Origin: RBC101 sp052387735
GTDB lineage: Bacteria; Gemmatimonadota; Gemmatimonadetes; Gemmatimonadales; Gemmatimonadaceae
Direction: 5' to 3'
Assembly: GCA_052387735.1 (NCBI GenBank)
Contig: JBQTIW010000261.1
Location: 1 to 9,509, forward strand
DNA length: 9,509 bases
Made by a program: the position numbers and the translations under genes. Shown one piece after another: positions 1 to 6,571 of the stretch (its first letter is position 1; each line of letters opens with the position of its first letter). The notes below the pieces were generated by a model that worked only from the letters and a program-made list of their open reading frames with translations, made no database searches and had not been told where the DNA came from.

Positions 1-584
1 CCCGACTCGCCCGACGCCAGTCGCGCACGGCCGGCGGCAGCGTCGCGAGCCGCTTTGGCCAGCGCGAGCTCTGCCTCCGCCGTCTCGCGGTCCCGCGCCG
101 AGATCAGTCGATCGCGTCGCAGCTCTCTGGCGCGATCGGCTTCCAGTTGTGCCCTCGTGAGGCGCACATCGGCAGCGTGCAACTCTTCGTTCGCCCGAAG
201 AAGATCTCGGTCGGGCGCCATCGGGATGAGCGTGAGCAGGGGCTGGTTCCGGCTGACCCGCCGGCCGCTGACCGGCAACTCGCCGTCACTGGCCCGGCCT
301 ACGCGCCCCGCGACCGGCGCCACCAGCTGCTGCGACATGCCGGGAGCCGCGATGATCTCGCCGGGCAAGGAGCGCGCGGCGGCCAGTCGCCGGACCGCCA
401 CTGTGTCTACGGCGATGCCGAGCCGGCGTTCCGCGTCTTCGGCGAGCGTCACAGTGGTGAGCGCGGCCTCGGCGACCGGCTGGGCGACCGTGACGGGTTT
501 GTCCGCCGCCTTCGGATCGGGTGCGTCGCCGCACCCGGCAAGCGCAAGGCAAACGACGACGGGTCGGTATCTGCGTAGAATCAT
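1..584 (-). CDS. RND efflux periplasmic adaptor lipoprotein (HlyD/CzcB type), 3' part missing
   Basis: Membrane-fusion subunit that would link an inner-membrane RND pump to the outer-membrane channel encoded just upstream. The frame starts at ATG 584 and stays open to the window edge, giving 194 residues, about half the usual length. Residues 1-18 form a lipoprotein signal with lipobox LALAGC (Cys18). Residues about 48-95 read like the CzcB-type start: an RRLGI segment, then a first barrel/lipoyl half around GEIIAAPG and VAPVAGRV. From about residue 120 a charged alpha-helical hairpin follows (RANEELHAADVRLTRAQLEA, then RDRETAEAELALAKAARDAA), as expected for the coiled coil that docks on TolC. 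The start lies 5 nt after the TolC-family stop, so the two are almost surely co-transcribed. Family is read from sequence; the metal-efflux role is inferred from the neighbouring CusRS-like system. The pump gene should lie left of the window. Confidence 0.88.
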   Translation of the reverse strand, partial: MILRRYRPVVVCLALAGCGDAPDPKAADKPVTVAQPVAEAALTTVTLAEDAERRLGIAVDTVAVRRLAAARSLPGEIIAAPGMSQQLVAPVAGRVGRASDGELPVSGRRVSRNQPLLTLIPMAPDRDLLRANEELHAADVRLTRAQLEADRARELRRDRLISARDRETAEAELALAKAARDAAAGRARLASGES

Positions 585-589
585 CGGGC

Positions 590-1789
590 CTAACGAGCTG
601 GCGGTAAGGATGTGCGCCCGGCCAACGCCTGGAAATCGGCCCGGGCTTCCTGGAAGGCGAGGAGTTCGTCCACCGAGGCGAGCTGTGCGTCTCGCTCGGC
701 ACGGAGTGCCTCGAGCACCTGGAGCACGCTGGTGCGCCCGGCGTCGTAGAGCCGGATCGCCCCTTCGCGCAATCGCACCACGCCGACGAGGAGAGTGTCG
801 GCGGCAAGACGCGCCCGCCGCGCGGACTCGGCGACCCGCGCCCGACCTGCCGTGAGCTGACGCGCCATCTCGAGCTCGACCTCGGTGGCCTGGGCTTGAG
901 CCTCACGTGCCCGCGCTGCCGCGACGCCGAGCGCCTCATTCCCCTGTGAAAAGAGGGGTACGGGAACGCTGAATCCGAGTCGCGTCAGCGTCGCTATGCC
1001 GGGGACCCGGCTCCAGTCACGTTGAAACAGGAGTCCCGGAACCGGGATCCGTGCCCACCGCGCTGCACTTTCGCTCAACGCCGCCGCCCGTGCCGCCGCG
1101 CGCGCACGTTGTACTTCCGGGACGACATCCGGAGACGTCGATGGTTCCACCGCCGCGAGGAACGTATCGAGACGACCGTGCGGCGCGGGAAGGGTGCCTC
1201 CATCCCACGCGATCTGCCGGGCGAGCACCGCGTCGCGCGATGTCCGCTCCTCCAGGGCGCGCGAGAGCTGAAGTCGCGCCCGCGCTCCCTCGAGCACGAA
1301 CTGCTCGCGGTCCAACTCGGAAATGTCGCCGGCCTGTGCTCGCCGCGCGGCGAGGGCGCCTAGCGAGTCGGCCAGCCGCACCAGATCCTGCAGCAGCCGC
1401 ACGCGAATGGCGCCGGCGAGCGCCCCATAGAACGCACGCGTCACGTCGCGCTGAAGGTTGGCGAGACGCTGCACCGAGTCGGCGCGTGCGGCATCGATCA
1501 ACGCCGATGCCGAGCCCCGCTCGCTGGCGAGTCGTACAAGCGGAGCCAGCGGCTGAACCACGCCGAGCCGGCGAGTCTCATCCGCGGCAACCGTGGAGAC
1601 CTCCAGTGTGGGATTGGGCGGACGCGACACCAGCTGCCGGCCCGCGCGCGCCTCGTCTATGCGAGCGCGGGCGACGATGACCTCAGGCCTGCGCGCCCGC
1701 GCGCGCTGGAGGGCGGCGTCGAGTGAAAGCGAGTCCGCCGAAGGTGCGGTGCCCTGCAGCAGCAGCAGCGCCAGTGCGATATGAAACAT
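590..1789 (-). CDS. TolC-family outer-membrane efflux channel (CzcC/CusC-like)
   Basis: Outer-membrane channel of a tripartite efflux pump, 399 aa, typical for the family (about 400-480 aa). A short signal peptide (MFHIALALLLLQG) is followed by the usual opening SLSLDAALQRARARRPEV, where outer-membrane efflux proteins begin their first helix. The rest is Ala/Arg/Glu-rich helix in two repeats, with the typical Pro-rich turn and strand RLGFSVPVPLFSQGNEA at about residues 268-284, and a C-terminal repeat with LYDAGRTSVLQVLEA. No lipobox is visible, so unlike CusC it may not be a lipoprotein. No convincing ribosome-binding site precedes ATG 1789, and 85 nt separate it from the kinase stop. It may be translated from the upstream message or have its own promoter. 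Substrate is not evident from the sequence. Confidence 0.88.
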   Translation of the reverse strand: MFHIALALLLLQGTAPSADSLSLDAALQRARARRPEVIVARARIDEARAGRQLVSRPPNPTLEVSTVAADETRRLGVVQPLAPLVRLASERGSASALIDAARADSVQRLANLQRDVTRAFYGALAGAIRVRLLQDLVRLADSLGALAARRAQAGDISELDREQFVLEGARARLQLSRALEERTSRDAVLARQIAWDGGTLPAPHGRLDTFLAAVEPSTSPDVVPEVQRARAAARAAALSESAARWARIPVPGLLFQRDWSRVPGIATLTRLGFSVPVPLFSQGNEALGVAAARAREAQAQATEVELEMARQLTAGRARVAESARRARLAADTLLVGVVRLREGAIRLYDAGRTSVLQVLEALRAERDAQLASVDELLAFQEARADFQALAGRTSLPPAR

Positions 1790-1874
1790 GCGAGCACGGA
1801 AATGGACAAACGCGCGGGTACCGCCGGGAGGAACTGGAACCAGAAAGAATGGCGGGCTGCACCTGAATGACGCG
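1790..1874 (-). other. 85-bp gap between kinase and TolC-family gene
   Basis: This is the only sizeable gap inside the efflux block. On the minus strand it holds two CATTC pentamers 18 bp apart and no recognisable sigma-70 promoter, ribosome-binding site or T-tailed terminator. A response-regulator site that boosts the structural genes would be logical here, but OmpR-family half-sites are usually about 11 bp apart, so the CATTC pair is weak support. Confidence 0.2.
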
Positions 1875-3347
1875 TTAACGGGTCGCGGTGGGAAGAGCCA
1901 GCAGGAAGGTCGAACCCCCTGGACTACTCAGCTCGAGCTCGAGCGTCCCGCCGTGCGCTTCGGCAATCCACCGCGCGATCGACAACCCAAGCCCCGTACC
2001 CGACGTCCGTTTTGCCGCGACGCCCGATCGGGTGCTCGCACCGGTGTGGAATCGATCGAACAGGTGCGGTCGCTGGTCACTCGAGATGCCCGCTCCTTCA
2101 TCCGTCACACGAATCTCCCACCGGCTGCGAGCGAACCCGAGCTGCACGTGGACGCGCTTCCCCTCGCGCGTGTGCTTGATCGCGTTGTCGACCAGGTTGA
2201 CGACCGCGCGGCGGAGCAAGCCCTCGTCTCCCCGATACTCGGCATCAGGTGGCGCCTCCACGGTGACGGTCACCTGTCGCAGGTCGGCGAGTGTGCGCGT
2301 GGCGTGCACCACATCGCGCAGCATGTCATCGAGGTAGAGCTGCTCTGGTCGTAGCGGCTGCCCTCCTCCATCGGCGCGTGCCATCAGGAACAGGTCTTCC
2401 ACGAGTGTCGACAGTCGTTCGCTCTCGCGTTCAACGATGCGGAGCGCGTCGCGGTATTCGTTCGCTGCGCGCTCGGGCATCGACAGGGCGATGTTCGCCT
2501 CGTTCCGCACGATGGCCAGCGGCGTGCGAAGCTCGTGCGATGCATCGGCCATGAATTGCCGCTGTTGCGTGAACGCGCCTTCGAGTCGGTGCAACAAATC
2601 GTTGATCACCCCGCCGAGCGCTCCGAGCTCGTCCCGCGGGTTGGCGATTGGCACTCGCGCTGAGAGATCGGCGGCGCTGATCGACTGTGCCTGCTGACCG
2701 AACGCGGAGATCGGCGCAAGCGTTTTTCGCGCGAGGGCATAGCCGGCTGCGGCGGCCACCAGAATCGACGTGACGACAAGTGCGAAAAAGGCGAGGCCGA
2801 CGTTCTCCAGCGTTTCGCGGTCAGCCCCCCGGTCACGCGCCGCCACGACAACCGCGGGCGCGCCATCCCCGAGCATCACGCGGTGAAGGCACGCCCGAAT
2901 GCCGTCCTGCTCCGAAGGGAGGGTGACGAACTCTTCACCCCGCGACAGCGCGAGGCGAAGCGCGGGAAGCTCGGTCAGGAGGTGATCGCGAATGTGTTGC
3001 TGGTCGTTTGAGGCTCCCGCTTTCTCGCCGGCGAGACTCGCGGACGCGTGCAAGGTGCCGGTCTCGGATCGGTCCATCACGCCCAACACGACGCCGCGAA
3101 ATCGTACGCCCCGCAGCGACTCGTCGATGGCCTTGTCGCGCGTCCCCAGCATCTGGTATTCCAGCACGAGCTCGTTGCCGAACGCTCGCGCAGCTTCATC
3201 GAGCAGTCGGTCCGCACGTTGCTCGATCTCGCGCTGGATCAGCCAGAACGCGGCGGCAGCGAACACCAGGAGGCTCGCCGCCATACCCGCGGAGTACCAC
3301 AGCGTGAGACGAAGCCGGATACCCTGGGGTCCGCGCCACGCCTTCAT
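1875..3347 (-). CDS. Sensor histidine kinase, CusS-like architecture
   Basis: Inner-membrane sensor kinase of 490 aa, partner of the response regulator just upstream. Domains in order: transmembrane helix 1 at about 17-37; periplasmic sensor region about 38-183; transmembrane helix 2 about 184-206; HAMP linker about 207-260; dimerisation/phosphoacceptor helix with FMADASHELRTPL, where His271 is the phosphorylated residue; and an ATP-binding domain with N box (VVNLVDNAIKH, about 382-392), G1 box (DEGAG, 416-420), F region (LFDRFHTG) and G2 box (GTGLGL, 450-455). All catalytic motifs are intact. The sensor region has scattered His and one Cys (His100, His118, His122, Cys153, His155) but no dense metal-binding cluster, so the ligand cannot be read from it. 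ATG 3347 overlaps the regulator's TGA by four bases (ATGA), indicating translational coupling. A metal stimulus is inferred from the downstream efflux genes. Confidence 0.93.
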   Translation of the reverse strand: MKAWRGPQGIRLRLTLWYSAGMAASLLVFAAAAFWLIQREIEQRADRLLDEAARAFGNELVLEYQMLGTRDKAIDESLRGVRFRGVVLGVMDRSETGTLHASASLAGEKAGASNDQQHIRDHLLTELPALRLALSRGEEFVTLPSEQDGIRACLHRVMLGDGAPAVVVAARDRGADRETLENVGLAFFALVVTSILVAAAAGYALARKTLAPISAFGQQAQSISAADLSARVPIANPRDELGALGGVINDLLHRLEGAFTQQRQFMADASHELRTPLAIVRNEANIALSMPERAANEYRDALRIVERESERLSTLVEDLFLMARADGGGQPLRPEQLYLDDMLRDVVHATRTLADLRQVTVTVEAPPDAEYRGDEGLLRRAVVNLVDNAIKHTREGKRVHVQLGFARSRWEIRVTDEGAGISSDQRPHLFDRFHTGASTRSGVAAKRTSGTGLGLSIARWIAEAHGGTLELELSSPGGSTFLLALPTATR

Positions 3348-4036
3348 TCGTCTTTCGCCGGGGCGGCGAGATCGGAAAGGATGTAGCCACTGCGGCGCCG
3401 CGTGTGCAGGAGCGGACGGGCCTCGCGACCGTCGACCTTTCGTCGGAGCCGGCTGATGAACACATCGAGGGTGTTACTCATTGGCTCGTGGTTGTCATCC
3501 CATACGTGCTCGGTGAGCTCGGCGCGGCTCACCACGCGGTCCGCATGGCGCGCCAGGAACTCCAGCACGGCATACTCCTTTGCGGTCAGAGGGATCGACC
3601 GACCGGCTCGTGACACCACTTGCCGGCGCGTGTCGACCACGAGATCACCAACCTGGTGTCGATCGGGCGCAAGCCGGCTGGGTCGCCGCAGCAGGGCGCG
3701 GAGTCGTGCCAGGAGTTCGCCGAAGTCGAATGGCTTCGTCAGGTAGTCGTCGCCGCCGCTGTCCAATCCCTGGATGCGATCACTCACGGCGTCGAGGGCG
3801 GTGAGGAAGAGGATCGGCGTGGCGAGTCCCCGGTGCCGCAGATGTTGTGCGAGCGCGAAGCCATCCCCATCCGGCAGCATCACATCGAGGACGATCGCGT
3901 CGTACGAGTTCACCAGGGCCAGCGATGAACCGCTGTCGCCGTCGGTCGCGAGGTCGACGGCATACGTGCGCTCACGCAGGCCGCGCGCGAGCGACTGACC
4001 AAGTTGGGGATCGTCTTCGACGATCAGCAGGCGCAC
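3344..4036 (-). CDS. OmpR/PhoB-family response regulator, CusR/CzcR-like
   Basis: DNA-binding response regulator of 230 aa, phosphorylated by the kinase encoded next. The receiver domain (1-118) has the acidic pair Asp8-Asp9, phosphoacceptor Asp51 in IVLDVMLPDGDGF, Thr79 and Lys101 in TKPF. The winged-helix domain (about 128-222) has the PLTAKEYAVLEFLARHADRV and VWDDNHEPMSNTLDVFISRL segments. The end reads LHTRRRSGYIL instead of the common VRGVGYRL, a mild departure in the wing. The start chosen is GTG 4036, which gives a normal N-terminus (VRLLIVEDD). It has GGAG seven bases upstream, and that GGAG sits inside the last codons of the tail tube gene. The frame stays open a further 36 codons to an ATG at 4144, but that stretch has no receiver-like sequence and lies inside the tail tube gene. 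Likely targets are its own operon and the efflux genes. Confidence 0.93.
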   Translation of the reverse strand: MRLLIVEDDPQLGQSLARGLRERTYAVDLATDGDSGSSLALVNSYDAIVLDVMLPDGDGFALAQHLRHRGLATPILFLTALDAVSDRIQGLDSGGDDYLTKPFDFGELLARLRALLRRPSRLAPDRHQVGDLVVDTRRQVVSRAGRSIPLTAKEYAVLEFLARHADRVVSRAELTEHVWDDNHEPMSNTLDVFISRLRRKVDGREARPLLHTRRRSGYILSDLAAPAKDE

Positions 4037-4040
4037 GTCG

Positions 4041-4493
4041 CTACTCCATCTCCAGTCGCTCGCACGCCAGCTCCGCGTACTCCAGCACCACGTCCTTCCC
4101 CTTGCCGTTGAGCGGCCCCCACTTGAGCCTAACGAGGCGTGCACGCAGCAGCTTCCAGGTCTGAACGATCGATGTATGGTCCTCGTTCTGCAGCTGGATC
4201 GTCACGGTTCGCAGGGCGCTCTGGTTTCCGTTGCGGATATCGTGATACCACTGGTAGAGATTCAGCGAACCGATCACGCCTCGCTTGAGCACCAGATTTC
4301 CGCAGTGATCGAGACCCGTCAGCTTGCGGACCGAGTTCTCCTTCTCATTGCCGTTCCGGTACTCGATGACATCCAGCCAGACTTCGGGGAGGACGACCTC
4401 TTCGAAGCCGCCCTCCGGCCCCTCGGTGTTGCCCGTACCGAGATCGACCAGGAAATTGAAGTTCGTGTAGGGCCTATCTCTGAGAACTGCCAT
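4041..4493 (-). CDS. Orphan phage-like tail tube protein (T4 gp19 / contractile injection system type)
   Basis: A 150-aa protein with the full signature of the conserved phage tail-region/tail-tube family found in contractile phages and extracellular injection systems: PYTNFNFLVDLG at 9-20, GGFEEVVLPE (28-37), IEYRNGNE (43-50), a KLTGL segment, GNLVLKRGVIGSLNLYQW (65-82), DIRNGN (85-90), and a final KLLRARLVRLKWGPLNGKG followed by a V-LEYAEL strand. In the family these fold into a beta-barrel that stacks as hexameric rings. The start is ATG 4493, preceded on its strand by a GGGGAGGGGA ribosome-binding tract; the frame opens 17 codons earlier without such a site. It overlaps the gene before it by 20 nt and ends 4 nt before the response regulator start. 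No sheath, baseplate, spike, ATPase or capsid gene lies in the window, so its role as a tube is unproven. Length is normal and no key segment is missing. Confidence 0.85.
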   Translation of the reverse strand: MAVLRDRPYTNFNFLVDLGTGNTEGPEGGFEEVVLPEVWLDVIEYRNGNEKENSVRKLTGLDHCGNLVLKRGVIGSLNLYQWYHDIRNGNQSALRTVTIQLQNEDHTSIVQTWKLLRARLVRLKWGPLNGKGKDVVLEYAELACERLEME

Positions 4494-4980
4494 GTCTCCC
4501 CTCCCCGGTGATTGGTGTGGTTCGATCAAGAGCGGATCCAGCATGTACTGGCGCGTCCGCCGTACTACGCGACACGACGTAGCTCACGTCCTCGTAGATG
4601 CTCAGGTCGTGCACGATCCGTCGGGTATAGCCGCGCTGTCGGGCGTCGCGATACGACACCACGGCGCTGATGCGGCGTGGCTCGCGCCGGTCGAAGTACG
4701 CGCTGCTGCTGTCGAGAAAGGTCTCGATGCGTTTGCGTGGGGCCAGAAACTCGATGCCGCGAAACAGTGGCAGGGACGACACTTCACGCTCCCCGCCGAG
4801 ACCGCGAAACGCCGGGTCGAATTCGACGGAGACCTGGAAGGCCGCGACGTCGCTCACGTTCGCCACCGCCACATGAAACAGCCCGTGGTCGAAGAGGAAA
4901 TCGACGATGACCTCGGGGGGATCGCGTTCATCGGGGCGTCCGGTGGCGCGTGCCTTTGTCGTTCTCTTGGGTTTGGGCAT
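4474..4980 (-). CDS. Conserved-looking protein of unknown function, beta-rich core, paired with the tail tube gene
   Basis: I do not recognise this 168-aa protein. The first 22 residues are basic and disordered-looking (MPKPKRTTKARATGRPDER). Residues about 23-138 alternate hydrophobic strands and turns: VIVDFLFDHGLFHVAVANVS at 24-43, a VSVEFDP strand, PLFRGIEFLAPRKRIETFLD, then ISAVVSY and a final HDLSIYEDVSY. This looks like a small immunoglobulin-like or other beta-sandwich domain of the kind seen in accessory structural proteins. The last 30 residues are polar and probably flexible. No signal peptide or membrane segment is present, so it should be cytoplasmic. The start at ATG 4980 has a strong GGAGGA site three bases upstream. 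Its end overlaps the tail tube gene by 20 nt, so the two are likely made together and may bind each other; that is inference. Confidence 0.75.
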   Translation of the reverse strand: MPKPKRTTKARATGRPDERDPPEVIVDFLFDHGLFHVAVANVSDVAAFQVSVEFDPAFRGLGGEREVSSLPLFRGIEFLAPRKRIETFLDSSSAYFDRREPRRISAVVSYRDARQRGYTRRIVHDLSIYEDVSYVVSRSTADAPVHAGSALDRTTPITGEGRHGSSQR

Positions 4981-5090
4981 GGTCCTCCGCGAGACTCACC
5001 TTCGCGATCAGGGGTGCGCGAGAACGTGCCACGACGGTCAATACCCCTCAAGGGCCTGGTTCCCGCCTCACCGTGCGAGAAGGCAGGTTC
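4981..5090. other. 110-bp spacer before the tail tube pair
   Basis: Lies between the stop of the DsbA-like gene and the start of the unknown protein, both on the minus strand. The last bases hold the GGAGGA ribosome-binding site used by the downstream gene. I see no strong hairpin with a T-tract. On the minus strand a TTGACC hexamer occurs at about 5035-5040, but no matching -10 box follows. The spacer is long enough for a separate promoter, so the tail tube pair may start its own transcript. Confidence 0.3.
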
Positions 5091-5753
5091 CTACGGCGCC
5101 CTGGTCGCTGCTTTGTAGACCGCTTCCATTCCTTTCAGGAAAGTCTCCGTGGGAAGGGCACCCGGCAGCAGCTCGCCGTTGATCACGAACGTGGGCGTAC
5201 CGCGGACGTACAGCGACCGGGCCAGCGCGTTGTTGCGCGCAAGCGTTTCGCTCACCCCCTTCCCCTGGACGCACCGACTGTAGGCTGCAGGGCTCACACC
5301 GACGTCCCGCGCATAACGAGCGATGAGGACGGTGGGGGCCTTGGACGCCATCCACGCCTTGCGATTCGCATACAGCGTGTCGTGCATCGGCCAGAACTTG
5401 GCCTGCTCCGCGGCGCAGATTGACCCTTCGGCGGCTTCCTTGGCGTTTGGAAACATGCCGAGCACGAAGGGGACGAAACGCCAGTACAGACGGCCGGTAT
5501 TGGTGAAGGCCGAATCCAGTTTGGGCATGGTCTCGCTGGCGAACTTCGCGCAGTAGCTGCAGCCGAAATCTGCGAGCTCCACGATCCACACCGGCGCGCC
5601 CGGGCTCCCCTTTTCGATTCCGAATCGATCCAGGACCACTTCCCGATCCGGCAGCAGCACCTTCATCTGTCCGGCGGCTCGCTGCCCCAGGACGGGTGTC
5701 GCGAGCAGCGTCAGGGCGACGAGAGCAACGGGCGGTGCGAGAAATCGGCTCAC
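5091..5753 (-). CDS. Secreted DsbA-like thiol-disulfide oxidoreductase (thioredoxin_4 type)
   Basis: Periplasmic thioredoxin-fold protein of 220 aa. GTG 5753 is taken as the start because it opens a clean signal peptide (VSRFLAPPVALVALTLLATP, cleaved near VLG-Q). The frame extends to an ATG at 5915, but those extra 54 residues are Arg/Cys-rich and non-secretory. The mature part has the active site FGCSYC (Cys65, Cys68) after the VWIVELADF strand, an inserted helical region (KFWPMHDTLYANRKAW at 119-134), and the cis-proline loop GTPTFVING (Pro187). Two further cysteines (Cys113, Cys161) sit where this family often carries a second pair. The role is forming or reshuffling disulfides in exported proteins, or supplying electrons to an envelope partner; a CSYC centre cannot settle the direction. 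No good ribosome-binding site precedes the GTG, so the start is moderately sure. It may head the minus-strand gene run. Confidence 0.87.
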   Translation of the reverse strand: MSRFLAPPVALVALTLLATPVLGQRAAGQMKVLLPDREVVLDRFGIEKGSPGAPVWIVELADFGCSYCAKFASETMPKLDSAFTNTGRLYWRFVPFVLGMFPNAKEAAEGSICAAEQAKFWPMHDTLYANRKAWMASKAPTVLIARYARDVGVSPAAYSRCVQGKGVSETLARNNALARSLYVRGTPTFVINGELLPGALPTETFLKGMEAVYKAATRAP

Positions 5754-5938
5754 AGAGGCGGGGACGTCGAGGATGAGTACGCTGCGAAAGATCGCCTTGG
5801 GGCAGTGGGAACGACAGCGTCTAACCCCATCCGTGCCCCGGAGTTCTCTCCTCGCGAAGGCAACGCCGGGCTCGCTCTGTGTTCCGGGAATCAAATCCGC
5901 ACTTGCGGCATTCATCGGCTGAACCTCATATCGGAATC
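5754..5938. promoter_or_regulatory. Divergent intergenic region between the DsbA-like gene and msrA
   Basis: Must hold the promoters of both the leftward and rightward gene runs. Leftward (minus strand): GAACT (5842-5846) and GTTAGA (5820-5825) are 16 nt apart, resembling an ECF-type GAAC...TCTGA arrangement and giving a leader of about 60 nt. Rightward: TTGCGG (5903-5908) and TCATAT (5926-5931) are 17 nt apart, but match the housekeeping consensus poorly and leave a very short leader. A small dyad, CCGCA-CT-TGCGG (5897-5908), lies about 30 nt before msrA and could be an operator. All three are pattern matches only. Confidence 0.35.
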
Positions 5939-6487
5939 ATGGGCGAGAAAACTGAAACCGCGACCCTTGGGGGCGGATGCTTCTGGTGCTTGGAGGCCGT
6001 CTACCAGGAGCTGGATGGCGTGACCGGCATTGTGTCAGGGTATGCCGGGGGCCACGTAGCCAACCCCACCTACGAGCAGGTGTGCAGCAAGAAGACCGGC
6101 CACGTCGAAGTCGTGCAGGTGACATTCGACCCGTCGAAGATCACCTATCGAGGCATCCTCGAGGTGTTCTTCGCGATTCACGACCCGACCACGCCTGACC
6201 AGCAGGGCAACGATCTCGGACCGCAGTATCGCTCAGCGATCTTCTATCACGATGACGCGCAGAAAGCGGTCGCTGACGCGATCATCGCCGAGTTGACGGC
6301 CGAGCAGACCTTCGCCGCGCCGATCGTGACGCAAGTGGCGCCGCTCCCGGTGTTCTATCCCGCCGAGGAGTATCACCAGAACTATTACCGGCAGCACACC
6401 GCCCAGCCCTACTGCGCGTTCGTGATCTCGCCCAAGCTGTCGAAGTTCAGGAAGACGTTTGCGGAGAAGAGAGTGGGTAGAGGGTAG
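5939..6487 (+). CDS. msrA: Peptide methionine-S-sulfoxide reductase MsrA
   Basis: Reduces methionine-S-sulfoxide, free or in proteins, back to methionine after oxidative damage. The product is 182 aa, within the normal single-domain range. Diagnostic segments are all present: GGGCFWCLEAVY with catalytic Cys14, SGYAGGHVANPTYEQV (33-48), GHVEVVQVTFDP (54-65), the FFAIHDPTTPDQQGNDLGPQ stretch (77-96), YRSAIFY, and FYPAEEYHQNYY (139-150). Cys159 in the tail (PYCAF) is a likely resolving cysteine. There is no signal peptide, so it acts in the cytosol. ATG 5939 was chosen because the family motif starts about ten residues later; the frame opens 20 codons upstream (5879) but that part is not family-like. 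The ribosome-binding site is weak (GGAA). Being divergent from a thiol-disulfide oxidoreductase gives a loose redox-repair theme; shared control is not shown. Confidence 0.96.
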   Translation: MGEKTETATLGGGCFWCLEAVYQELDGVTGIVSGYAGGHVANPTYEQVCSKKTGHVEVVQVTFDPSKITYRGILEVFFAIHDPTTPDQQGNDLGPQYRSAIFYHDDAQKAVADAIIAELTAEQTFAAPIVTQVAPLPVFYPAEEYHQNYYRQHTAQPYCAFVISPKLSKFRKTFAEKRVGRG

Positions 6488-6489
6488 GG

Positions 6490-6510
6490 GGAACGCGATG
6501 GCAGCGTTCC
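6490..6510 (+). terminator. Hairpin just after msrA
   Basis: Perfect 7-bp stem GGAACGC / GCGTTCC with loop GATGGCA, starting 3 nt after the msrA stop. No T-run follows, so it is not a textbook intrinsic terminator. It could weaken read-through into the amidohydrolase genes or protect the msrA 3' end. Confidence 0.35.
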
Positions 6511-6571
6511 GCCTTGCATGAGACGGTCGCGGAGCACCTCTTTGATGCTCCCCGAGCCCCCAAAGACTCTC

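Noticed and set aside
286..939. Open frame of 217 codons on the minus strand across the adaptor and TolC-family genes.
   Set aside because: It is Arg/Pro-rich, matches no family, and is an out-of-frame echo of two clear genes in GC-rich DNA.
1790..1874. CATTC pair as a CusR-type operator.
   Set aside because: Spacing of 18 bp does not match tandem 11-bp half-sites and the bases do not match the known Cus box palindrome.
4037..4144. N-terminal extension of the response regulator to ATG 4144.
   Set aside because: The 36 extra residues are Trp/Arg/Ser-rich, unlike any receiver start, and lie wholly inside the tail tube gene; GTG 4036 has its own GGAG site.
5883..5910. Minus-strand sequence resembling the T-arm of a tRNA (GCGGATTTGATTCCCGG).
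   Set aside because: The loop reads TTTGATT without the invariant C after TT, the arms pair poorly, and no acceptor stem or anticodon arm can be found around it.
5754..5915. Longer DsbA-like protein from ATG 5915.
   Set aside because: It would bury the signal peptide behind 54 polar residues; GTG 5753 gives a normal secreted protein.
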